Below are positions 18,485 to 25,805 of a DNA stretch of 64,000 nucleotides, piece after piece. The stretch comes from a bacterium EF100-94H03 bin56 (GTDB taxonomy: Bacteria; Pseudomonadota; Alphaproteobacteria; SP197): the NCBI GenBank assembly GCA_002238685.1, contig MPMV01000008.1, forward strand, positions 60,499-124,498, given 5' to 3'. The notes below the pieces were generated by a model, which did no database searches, was not told where the DNA came from, and worked only from the letters and a program-made list of their open reading frames with translations. The stretch's first letter is position 1; every line of letters begins with the position of its first letter. The translations under genes and the position numbers were made by a program.

Positions 18485-18785
18485 GGGGTCTCCCCCTAAT
18501 GCGAGTTGCAGACACGGGAGATTCCGCTCGAGAAATCACCCGCAGTTGCACAAGTGAGAGAGAAAATACTGCGTTAGTTCAGTTGTTTAGCACCACAGGT
18601 GCGTTCATGAGTGTTCCTTTCCGACTTGGTGCGAGAAGTCTGGCGCATGACGAGAACTTTGGGAATCGCATATGCAACGCGTTCCGGCGAAGGGCCGGGA
18701 ACGATGGTATCGGTCGGGCGCGCTTCGCGTGCCCACCACCGCTGACAGGGTCGGCACCACCGACCGGGCTGCGAACTTGCTGTAT
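18485..18785. other. Upstream region of the dead integrase, no gene
   Basis: About 300 bases between the dead integrase start and the 3' end of the enolase-superfamily gene. Apart from the 16-bp repeat copy at 18588-18603 I see no gene, hairpin terminator or RNA. If the repeat marks an element end, this is where the mobile region gives way to the chromosome. Confidence 0.4.
18588..18603. repeat. 16-bp direct repeat, copy 2
   Basis: Exact second copy of TAGCACCACAGGTGCG (copy 1 at 3002-3017), same orientation, again with the GCACC-ACA-GGTGC dyad (18590-18602). It lies 104 bp upstream of the start of the decayed integrase. The pair brackets about 15.6 kb. Confidence 0.6.
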
Positions 18786-19886
18786 TCAGGGGGCGAGGGA
18801 GCGCAGTATGTCCTCGTGGATCGTCACGCCAAGTCCAGGCGCCTGGGGCAGGCTGGCCATACCGTTCTTGATGACATAATCGCAGGTGGCGAACTCGGCG
18901 CCGAGTTCCATGTAGTCGTAGTAGAGCTCCCCATGAATGGAGTTCGGCATCACGGCGCAGGTATGCAGCATGGCGAGAAAGGCCACGGTCGTGCTGTTCC
19001 AGCAATGGGGCGAGACAAGCACCGAATGGGCGTCCGCCATGGCGCCGATCTCGAGCATCGTCACGATGCCGCCGGCCCCGGCGATGTCTGGATTGAGGAC
19101 GTCGGCTGCCCTCCTGTCGAGGAGGTTGCGGTAATGGCGCACCCCCGACTGGCGCTCGCCGGTGGTGATTCGCGATGTCGTGGCGGCGCGGAACTCGGCC
19201 AGGCCATCCAGGTCGTCCCCGGCAAGCGGTTCCTCGATCCAGAAGGGTGCGTAGGGCTCAAACAGACGGGCGGCGCGAAGCGCGTGGCGGCGATCTTCCT
19301 GGACGGCGAAGTCGAGCATGATGTCGACGTCCCAGCCGACTGCTTCTCGGGTCAGGCGGACGCAGGCTTCGGCATCGGCCAGTGTGGCCTGGCGCAGGGG
19401 GTAGATCTTGACGGCGCCGTAGCCTTGTGAACGCATCATCGCGCAACGCTCGGCAATGGCCTGAGGCGTCTGGACCGGCCCGTCCCAGGCGTTGGCGTAA
19501 ATCGGCACCTGGTCGATGATGGCGCCGCCGAGCATCGCATGCACCGGCATCTGCGCCGCTTGTCCGGCGAGATCCCAGAGCGCGATCTCGATCGCGCTTG
19601 TCGCCGACGCATAGTCGATCCCGGGATGCTTGTAGGCCATGGGTTTCGCGACGTGACGCAAGAAGGCGCGCGGACTGGCGTCTGGCATCTGTTTCAGGGC
19701 CTCGCCCAGGGCGAGGATCATCTCGCACGTTGCGGGTTCCCGGCAGGTGAGGGCATAGGCTTCGCCCCAGCCGGTGAGGCCCTGGTCCGTCTCCAGTTTC
19801 ACGAACACCATGATCTGGCCCTCGGACCAGCCATCCGAACTCGGCCTGGGACCGACCAGAAAGGGGGTCACGTTGATGATCTTCAT
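18786..19886 (-). CDS. Mandelate racemase/muconate lactonizing enzyme family protein (enolase superfamily)
   Basis: A 366-residue enolase-superfamily enzyme with the N-terminal capping domain (1 to about 120) and a C-terminal barrel. Likely catalytic residues are Lys160 (GAVKIYP) and the three metal ligands Asp192 (MLDFAVQ), Glu218 (WIEEPL) and Glu244 (TTGER). NPDIAGAGG and SPHCWNS supply the Asp-His pair seen in mandelate racemase-like members. The second lysine of the common KxK motif is absent, so substrate prediction is weak; sugar-acid dehydratase or racemase activity is typical of the group. The start at 19886 gives the standard MKIINVTPFLV opening. Its 3' end has a diverged copy in the chimera at 8362-8818. 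Confidence 0.85.
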   Translation of the reverse strand: MKIINVTPFLVGPRPSSDGWSEGQIMVFVKLETDQGLTGWGEAYALTCREPATCEMILALGEALKQMPDASPRAFLRHVAKPMAYKHPGIDYASATSAIEIALWDLAGQAAQMPVHAMLGGAIIDQVPIYANAWDGPVQTPQAIAERCAMMRSQGYGAVKIYPLRQATLADAEACVRLTREAVGWDVDIMLDFAVQEDRRHALRAARLFEPYAPFWIEEPLAGDDLDGLAEFRAATTSRITTGERQSGVRHYRNLLDRRAADVLNPDIAGAGGIVTMLEIGAMADAHSVLVSPHCWNSTTVAFLAMLHTCAVMPNSIHGELYYDYMELGAEFATCDYVIKNGMASLPQAPGLGVTIHEDILRSLAP

Positions 19887-20121
19887 CTGGAACTCCCGTC
19901 TGACCTCGAACTCCTTGACGTCGGGCGCCCAGCCCGATCAGGGTCCCCGCCGCATTGGACGTGGATTTCCATAGTAGGAAGAAACGACTCTGTGCGGAAC
20001 TGCGACAGCGCGCGCTCCTTCCAGCGGGGCATGGCACGATTGACGGGTGGCAAGGTTATCGGCTAGTCTGCCAAGGACGTGTGAAGGAGGGGCGGGACCC
20101 CTCAACCTTGGGGGCCGGCCC

Positions 20122-20247
20122 ATGAAGATTGTCAATTCCCTGCGCTCGATGAAGAAGCGCCACGCGAAGTGCCGCACCGTGCGCCGCAAGGGGCGTGTCT
20201 TCGTGATCAACAAGCAGAACCCCAGGTTCAAGGCACGCCAGGGTTGA
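20122..20247 (+). CDS. rpmJ: 50S ribosomal protein L36, alphaproteobacterial 41-residue type
   Basis: A 41-residue basic protein beginning [18 protein letters not shown] and ending [12 protein letters not shown]. This is the longer L36 form (ykgO/rpmJ2 type) used by alphaproteobacteria. It has a single cysteine ([10 protein letters not shown]) and so lacks the zinc-binding C-C-C-H set of the classical form. The start is fixed by the family's conserved MKxxNSL opening; the open frame upstream is rejected. It stands alone, ahead of glcD on the same strand. Confidence 0.95.
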   Translation: MKIVNSLRSMKKRHAKCRTVRRKGRVFVINKQNPRFKARQG

Positions 20248-20290
20248 AGAACCACGGCCGTGTGATTGCCGGAGTCCGCGGACACCTGAC

Positions 20291-21784
20291 ATGACGATCG
20301 CCATGCCGCAGCCCGATCCGGGAGTTCTTGCGGCCCGCGACAGTTTTCTTGGCGAACTCGCAGGCATTGTTCCGCCCGACAACATGGTGACCGATGAAGC
20401 CGGTCTGAAGACCTACGAATGCGATGGTCTGTCCGCCTACCGGGAGCTTCCCCTGGGCGTTGCCCTGCCGGAAACCACCGGAGAGGTGGCGCGCATTCTC
20501 GAGTTGTGTCGGCGATACCATGTCAAGGTGGTGCCCCGCGGTTCGGGAACGGGTCTTTCCGGTGGCGCCCTGCCGTTGAAGGACGGACTCCTCCTGGGAC
20601 TCGGCAAGTTCAACCGCATTCTCGATATCGACTACGCCAATCGCTGCGTGACCGTGCAGCCGGGTGTGACCAACCTCGCCATTTCGCAGGCAGTGGACCA
20701 TTGCGGATTCTACTACGCGCCTGATCCGTCGAGTCAGCTCGCCTGTTCGATCGGCGGCAATGTCGCCGAGAACTCGGGCGGGGTGCATTGCCTCAAGTAT
20801 GGCGTGACGACCAACAATCTCCTCGGCCTTGAAATCGTGCTGATGTCCGGTGAGATCGTCAGGATTGGCGGCAAGTACATGGACAGTGACGGGTACGATC
20901 TGCTCGGCATCGTCACCGGGTCGGAAGGGCTGCTCGGTGTCATCACCGAGGTGACTGTGCGCATCCTCCCCAAGCCCGCCTCGGTGAGTACCCTTCTCAT
21001 CGGCTTCGATGATCTCGCTTCGGCCGGAGACTGTGTGACCCGCATCATCGCATCGGGCATCATTCCGGCAGGCCTCGAGCTGATGGACAGGGCCGCGGTG
21101 CACGCCACCGAGGATTTCTGCAAGGCAGGGTATCCCCTTGATGTCGAGGCCCTGCTGATCTGCGAGCTCGACGGTCCCGGGCCCGAAGTCGGCGAGCTTG
21201 CCGGCAGGGTCGAGGAGATCGCGGAGGATCTCGGGGCGCACACCATCAGGAGGGCGGCCAGCGAGGAGGAGAGGGAACGCTTCTGGCTGGGGCGCAAGTC
21301 GGCCTTTCCGGCGGTGGGCCGGATATCACCCGATTACTACTGTATCGACGGCACCATCCCGCGAGGCCGGTTGGCGGAGGTCCTGACACGCATGGAGGAT
21401 CTCTCGACGCGCCATGGCCTGGGAGTGGTCAATGTCTTTCACGCCGGCGACGGCAATCTCCATCCCCTGATCATGTACGACATCGACAAGCCGGGCGACC
21501 TGGAGAAGGCGGAGGCCCTTGCCCGCGACATCCTGACCCTGTGCGTCGAGGTCGGCGGAGTCCTGAGCGGCGAGCACGGGATCGGGGTCGAGAAGCGTGA
21601 TCTCATGGGGACCATGTTCTCGGACTTGGACCTCAAGCAGCAGCAGAGGGTGAAGTGCGCCTTTGATCCCGACGGGCTGCTCAATCCGGGGAAGGTGTTT
21701 CCCGTTCTCCACCGGTGCGCCGAACTCGGACACATGCATGTCCACCGAGGCCAGGTGCCCTTTCCCGATCTTCCACGGTTCTGA
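20291..21784 (+). CDS. glcD: Glycolate oxidase FAD-linked subunit GlcD
   Basis: A 497-residue FAD-binding oxidoreductase. The PCMH-type FAD domain is seen in VVPRGSGTGLSGGALPLKDGLLLGL and CSIGGNVAENSGGVHCLKYGVT, and the C-terminal FAD-oxidase domain in NVFHAGDGNLHPLI and LSGEHGIGVEKRDLM, both GlcD hallmarks. GlcD, GlcE and GlcF together oxidise glycolate to glyoxylate and pass electrons to quinone. The next gene, glcE, starts five bases after its stop. The C-terminal tail after NPGKVFP is ordinary. Confidence 0.95.
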   Translation: MTIAMPQPDPGVLAARDSFLGELAGIVPPDNMVTDEAGLKTYECDGLSAYRELPLGVALPETTGEVARILELCRRYHVKVVPRGSGTGLSGGALPLKDGLLLGLGKFNRILDIDYANRCVTVQPGVTNLAISQAVDHCGFYYAPDPSSQLACSIGGNVAENSGGVHCLKYGVTTNNLLGLEIVLMSGEIVRIGGKYMDSDGYDLLGIVTGSEGLLGVITEVTVRILPKPASVSTLLIGFDDLASAGDCVTRIIASGIIPAGLELMDRAAVHATEDFCKAGYPLDVEALLICELDGPGPEVGELAGRVEEIAEDLGAHTIRRAASEEERERFWLGRKSAFPAVGRISPDYYCIDGTIPRGRLAEVLTRMEDLSTRHGLGVVNVFHAGDGNLHPLIMYDIDKPGDLEKAEALARDILTLCVEVGGVLSGEHGIGVEKRDLMGTMFSDLDLKQQQRVKCAFDPDGLLNPGKVFPVLHRCAELGHMHVHRGQVPFPDLPRF

Positions 21785-21789
21785 TCTTC

Positions 21790-23007
21790 ATGACCGGGAA
21801 GACCTTTCGCCCGGTGGACGAGACGGAACTCGCAGGCGTCGTGGCCTGGGCCGCCGCCGACGGCGTGCCTCTGGAGATCATCGGCAGCGGAAGCAAGCGG
21901 GGATTGGGCCACGCAATCGACGCGGACCACGTGATCGACATGTCGGAACGCACCGGCATCGTCGACTACGAACCGGCCGAACTGGTGCTCACGGTGGAAG
22001 CCGGAACGAAGATCGCCGCGATCGAGACACAACTCGGGGAGGCGAACCAGCAGATGGCCTTCGAACCCCCGGACTACGGTCCCCTGCTGGACCATCCGGC
22101 CGCCACGGCGACCATCGGCGGAACCATGGCCGGCAACCTTTCCGGGCCGCGGCGGGTCAGCGCCGGGGCGGCGCGCGATCATGCACTGGGCATGGAGGCG
22201 GTGACCGGCCGGGGAGAAGTGATCCGGGCCGGCGGCCGCGTGGTGAAGAACGTGACCGGCTATGACCTCACCAGGTTGCTGTGCGGATCCTGGGGTACGC
22301 TGGCGGTCGTCACCCGGTTCTCGCTCAAGGTCCTGCCGGCACCCGAAATGACCCGGACCCTGATCGTCGCAGGCCTGACGCCGTCAGCCGGCTGTCGGGT
22401 CATGGGCGAAGTTCTCGCCTCGCAACATGAAGTTTCGGCGGCCGCCTGGCTGCCGGCCGACATGGCGGCGAAGTCAGCCGTCGATTACGTGTCCTCACCC
22501 GGGACCACGGTCACGGCGGTGCGGATCGAGGGGCCTCCCGCCTCGGTGCTCGCCCGCCATGATAGTCTGCGGTCCATGCTTGCCGCTCATGGCCCGGTGG
22601 AGGAACTCCATGGTCACAATTCCGGAATGTTCTGGAAGGAAGTGCGTGACGTGGCAGCCTTCGTGACGCCCGAGGCAGCTGTCATGCGCCTGTCGGTGCC
22701 GCCGGCCTCGGGTGCCGTGGTCTGCGATCGCGTCACGGCATCCGGTGGCCATGCCTTTCTCGACTGGGGTGGCGGGCTCGCCTGGTGTTCGTTCGCACCG
22801 TCGCCGGCAACGGCCACGGCCATCAGGGACATCGCGACGAGTCTCGGCGGTCACGCGACGCTGATACGGGCGGGCGAGAAACTCAAGGCCGAGGTGCCTG
22901 TCTTTCATCCCCAGCCGGCCGCGCGGCGTGACCTCTCCCGGCGCATCCGCGAAGGCTTTGATCCCCGCGGCATCCTCAATCCGGGCCGCATGGCCATGGA
23001 GGTCTGA
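21790..23007 (+). CDS. glcE: Glycolate oxidase subunit GlcE
   Basis: A 405-residue FAD-binding protein similar to the N-terminal half of GlcD. Visible FAD-domain motifs are EIIGSGSKRGLGH, ATIGGTMAGNLSGPRRVSAGAARDH and GRVVKNVTGYDLTRLLCGSWGTLAVVT, the last being highly characteristic of GlcE. The ATG at 21790 lies just past the glcD stop, and an open frame extending into glcD is rejected. It assembles with GlcD and the iron-sulfur subunit GlcF. Confidence 0.94.
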   Translation: MTGKTFRPVDETELAGVVAWAAADGVPLEIIGSGSKRGLGHAIDADHVIDMSERTGIVDYEPAELVLTVEAGTKIAAIETQLGEANQQMAFEPPDYGPLLDHPAATATIGGTMAGNLSGPRRVSAGAARDHALGMEAVTGRGEVIRAGGRVVKNVTGYDLTRLLCGSWGTLAVVTRFSLKVLPAPEMTRTLIVAGLTPSAGCRVMGEVLASQHEVSAAAWLPADMAAKSAVDYVSSPGTTVTAVRIEGPPASVLARHDSLRSMLAAHGPVEELHGHNSGMFWKEVRDVAAFVTPEAAVMRLSVPPASGAVVCDRVTASGGHAFLDWGGGLAWCSFAPSPATATAIRDIATSLGGHATLIRAGEKLKAEVPVFHPQPAARRDLSRRIREGFDPRGILNPGRMAMEV

Positions 23008-23011
23008 GGCC

Positions 23012-24280
23012 ATGCACACGGCGATCGATCTCGCTGCCCTGGCCGATCCGCAGGTGAGGGAAGCGGAACGCATTCTCAAGACATGCGTGCATTGCGGGAT
23101 GTGTCTCGCGACGTGTCCGACCTACCTGCTTCTCGGTGACGAGCGTGACAGTCCGCGAGGCCGCATCTACCTCATCAAGGGCATGTTGGAGAACATGGAG
23201 CCTCCGCAAGACACCACGGTCCGCCACATCGACCGCTGTCTGACCTGCCTTTCCTGCATGACGACGTGTCCGTCGGGGGTGAATTACAGGCAGCTTGTGG
23301 ACCATGCCCGCCACCATATCGAGATGACTCATCACCGCCGACCTCCGGACAGGTGGGTGCGGCGCCTGCTGGCATGGGTTCTTCCGTCTCCGTGGCGGTT
23401 CCGCCTGGCGCTCATCGGCGCTCTCGTCGCGCGACCCGTGGCATGGATGCTGCCCGCGCTGGTACGCGGCATGGTGAGAATGGCGCCAGGTTCACTGCCG
23501 TCACCCTCGTGGAGTGACGTGCCGGCAGTCCATGGCGCCCGCGGCGAACGCCGGATGAGGGTCGCCCTCCACACCGGGTGCGCGCAACAGGTCCTGGCGC
23601 CGCGCATCAACGAGGCGACAGTCCGGCTGCTCACCCGCCTGGGTTGCGAGGTGGTGGTGCCGCCAGGGAGCGGCTGCTGCGGTGCGCTCGGCCACCACCT
23701 GGGCCGCGTTGAGGATGCGAAGGCAGCGGCGCGGCGCAACATCGCCGCATGGGAATCGTCAGGCCCCCTCGATGCCGTGGTGAGCAATGCCTCGGGCTGC
23801 GGCAGCCAGCTCAAGGACTATGGCGGTCTTCTGGCCGATGATCCGACGTGGGCCGACCGCGCACGTGCCGTGGCCGCAATGGCTGTCGACGTCGCGGAAG
23901 TCGTCGAACCGTTGCTCGAGTCATCGCAGCCGCCATCGCAGGCGCCCAGGATCGCCTGTCATGTCCCCTGCTCCCTTCAGCACGGCCAGCGACTCGGCGA
24001 CCTTCCCGCCCGGTTGCTCAAACGCAGGGGGTTCGTCGTGAAGGACATTGCCGAGGGACACGTCTGCTGCGGTTCGGCGGGCACCTACAACCTTCTGCAG
24101 GACGGACTGTCGCGCCGTCTCCTGGAGCGCAAGTGCGGTCACATTGCGGCTGCGGGAGCCGATGTCGTGGCTACCGGCAACATCGGCTGCATGGTGCAGA
24201 TTGCCAGAGGCACACCGTTGCCGGTGCTTCACACGGTGGAACTTCTCGACTGGGCCACCGGCGGGCCGCCTCCGCCATGA
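23012..24280 (+). CDS. glcF: Glycolate oxidase iron-sulfur subunit GlcF
   Basis: A 422-residue iron-sulfur protein. Two ferredoxin-type 4Fe-4S sites are visible: Cys25, 28, 31, 35 in CVHCGMCLATCP and Cys76, 79, 82, 86 in CLTCLSCMTTCP. Two CCG-type domains follow (GSGCCGALGHH and GHVCCGSAGTYN), as in GlcF and heterodisulfide-reductase-like proteins. The ATG at 23012 comes four bases after the glcE stop. It carries electrons from GlcDE to the membrane. Its stop overlaps the start of the next gene (ATGA). Confidence 0.95.
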   Translation: MHTAIDLAALADPQVREAERILKTCVHCGMCLATCPTYLLLGDERDSPRGRIYLIKGMLENMEPPQDTTVRHIDRCLTCLSCMTTCPSGVNYRQLVDHARHHIEMTHHRRPPDRWVRRLLAWVLPSPWRFRLALIGALVARPVAWMLPALVRGMVRMAPGSLPSPSWSDVPAVHGARGERRMRVALHTGCAQQVLAPRINEATVRLLTRLGCEVVVPPGSGCCGALGHHLGRVEDAKAAARRNIAAWESSGPLDAVVSNASGCGSQLKDYGGLLADDPTWADRARAVAAMAVDVAEVVEPLLESSQPPSQAPRIACHVPCSLQHGQRLGDLPARLLKRRGFVVKDIAEGHVCCGSAGTYNLLQDGLSRRLLERKCGHIAAAGADVVATGNIGCMVQIARGTPLPVLHTVELLDWATGGPPPP

Positions 24281-24855
24281 AGGGCCGGCGCTTCAGGGCC
24301 ATGGTATGTTTTCTGGCCGGCCTCGTCGTTGCCGGTCATCTTCTTCAGGTCGCGCCGCTTGGTGCGGCACAGGATGATCCGCGACTCGATACGCTGTTCC
24401 GGCAGCTTCACGAGACCCTGGACGATCGTCTGGCACTGCAGCTCCAGCAGGAAATCTGGACGTTATGGCTGCAATCGGACGACCCGGAGCTCGAAGCCCT
24501 GATGCAGGGCGGCAGGGTGCTCATGGTGCGTGGCGATCACGCCGGAGCGGTCACGGTGTTCAGCCGGCTGATCGAGTTGGCTCCGGATTTTGCCGAGGCA
24601 TGGAACAAGCGGGCGACCGTCCATTACCTCATGGGCCGTTTCGACGATTCCATCGCAGACTGCATGCGCGTTCTGGAACTGGAACCCCGGCACTTCGGCG
24701 CCCTCTCCGGGCTCGGACTGATCCACACGGCGCTCGGCAACCCTGAAACCGCGCTCTACTGGTACCGGGAGGCCCTGAAGCAGAATCCTCACATGCCGGC
24801 GATCAGGGAGCGCGCGGAGGAACTTGCCAACGAGGTCGAGGGCGAACCTGTCTGA
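24277..24855 (+). CDS. Exported tetratricopeptide-repeat protein
   Basis: A 192-residue protein with an N-terminal signal sequence (FRAMVCFLAGLVVAGHLLQV, cleavage likely near GAA) and about three TPR units: roughly residues 75-105, 106-140 (FAEAWNKRATVHYLMGRFDDSI) and 141-175 (FGALSGLGLIHTALGNPETALYWY). Its ATG overlaps the glcF stop by four bases, so it is translated with the glycolate oxidase genes. A scaffolding role in the periplasm is likely for the fold; the partner is unknown. Similar small TPR proteins are common in alphaproteobacteria. Confidence 0.85.
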   Translation: MKGRRFRAMVCFLAGLVVAGHLLQVAPLGAAQDDPRLDTLFRQLHETLDDRLALQLQQEIWTLWLQSDDPELEALMQGGRVLMVRGDHAGAVTVFSRLIELAPDFAEAWNKRATVHYLMGRFDDSIADCMRVLELEPRHFGALSGLGLIHTALGNPETALYWYREALKQNPHMPAIRERAEELANEVEGEPV

Positions 24856-24880
24856 AGGCCGGTAGTGCGTGAATTCCGGA

Positions 24881-25399
24881 TCAGGCGTCCCGGTGCTGGT
24901 CGATAGCGCCCTCATGACGCAGCAACCAGGCCTTGCGTTCAAGCCCGCCCCCATAACCGGTCAACGAACCGTCAGCGCCGATGACGCGATGGCAGGGCAG
25001 CACGATGGCGACCGGATTGCGGCCGTTCGCCTGTCCCACGGCCTGGTTGGCCCGCGGGTTGCCGACCCGGTTCGCCAGTTCGCGGTAGGCGATGGTCGAA
25101 CCACAGGGGATCGTGCGCAGGGCCTGCCACACCGATTGCTGGAACGCGGTCCCGGACGGTCGTGTCTCGATGTCGCAGATGGCCCCGAGTTCGCCCTCGA
25201 AGTAGGCAGCGATCCTGTCGGTGATTCCGGAAGGGTCGCTGGCGGACCGGCGCACGCCTGCGGGACAGAGCCGTCTGACAAGGGCGTCAAACCGGCCATT
25301 GTCATCCCTGAAATCGAGGACTTCCAGCGCCCCGCCGTCGATCACCATGGCGATGGTGCCGATGGGGCTGGCCAGTTCGCTGATGTATCGCTCGGTCAT
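24881..25399 (-). CDS. ogt: Methylated-DNA--protein-cysteine S-methyltransferase
   Basis: A 172-residue suicide DNA repair protein that takes the alkyl group from O6-methylguanine. The acceptor Cys136 lies in IVLPCHRVIG, preceded by the helix-turn-helix GSTIAYRELANRVGNPRANQAVG, which inserts into the minor groove. No AraC-type Ada domain is present, so it is the Ogt class. I start at MTERYIS (25399); an ATG three codons earlier (25408) is possible. It is convergent with the TPR gene. Confidence 0.93.
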   Translation of the reverse strand: MTERYISELASPIGTIAMVIDGGALEVLDFRDDNGRFDALVRRLCPAGVRRSASDPSGITDRIAAYFEGELGAICDIETRPSGTAFQQSVWQALRTIPCGSTIAYRELANRVGNPRANQAVGQANGRNPVAIVLPCHRVIGADGSLTGYGGGLERKAWLLRHEGAIDQHRDA

Positions 25400-25576
25400 G
25401 GCTGCCAACTTCAGTGCAAGAGGACCATCAACGTATATGATGCGTCACCATTCGGAGAAATGAACCGGTCTTGACCTGTGGACGGATTCCAGGGATGGCC
25501 GGTATCCCTTGAGGCAGGTTCCGTGATGCGTTAAGGCGAAAGGGTTGTCTTGGACAAGGACCCATCGGGAAGCACC

Positions 25577-25771
25577 ATGAGCGTCGATCCGCCCGAAGTC
25601 GTCGAAACCGACAGCCCGAAGGTCTGGTGTGATGGCGGCGGGGTGCTGGGACACCCCCGTGTCTACTACGACCTCAGCGCCCACGGCGCGGTGGATTGCG
25701 GCTATTGCGACAGGCGGTTCGTCTGGCTGGGCTACAAGGGCGCGGACGGGCGTTCCGGCTCTCCCGAATGA
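25577..25771 (+). CDS. Small zinc-finger protein (zf-CHCC, NDUFS6-like)
   Basis: A 64-residue protein with the pattern C-x(8)-H-x(14)-C-x(2)-C: VWCDGGGVLGHPRVYYDL followed by VDCGYCDRRFVWL. This is the short zf-CHCC protein of alphaproteobacteria, related to the NDUFS6 accessory subunit of complex I. The ATG at 25577 follows GGGAAGCACC. It ends just before the polA region on the same strand. Zinc binding is expected from the motif; the exact role is inferred only from the family. Confidence 0.85.
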   Translation: MSVDPPEVVETDSPKVWCDGGGVLGHPRVYYDLSAHGAVDCGYCDRRFVWLGYKGADGRSGSPE

Positions 25772-25805
25772 CGGCCTGCCGCACCAGGGGTACTGGGTGA
25801 GCGCC

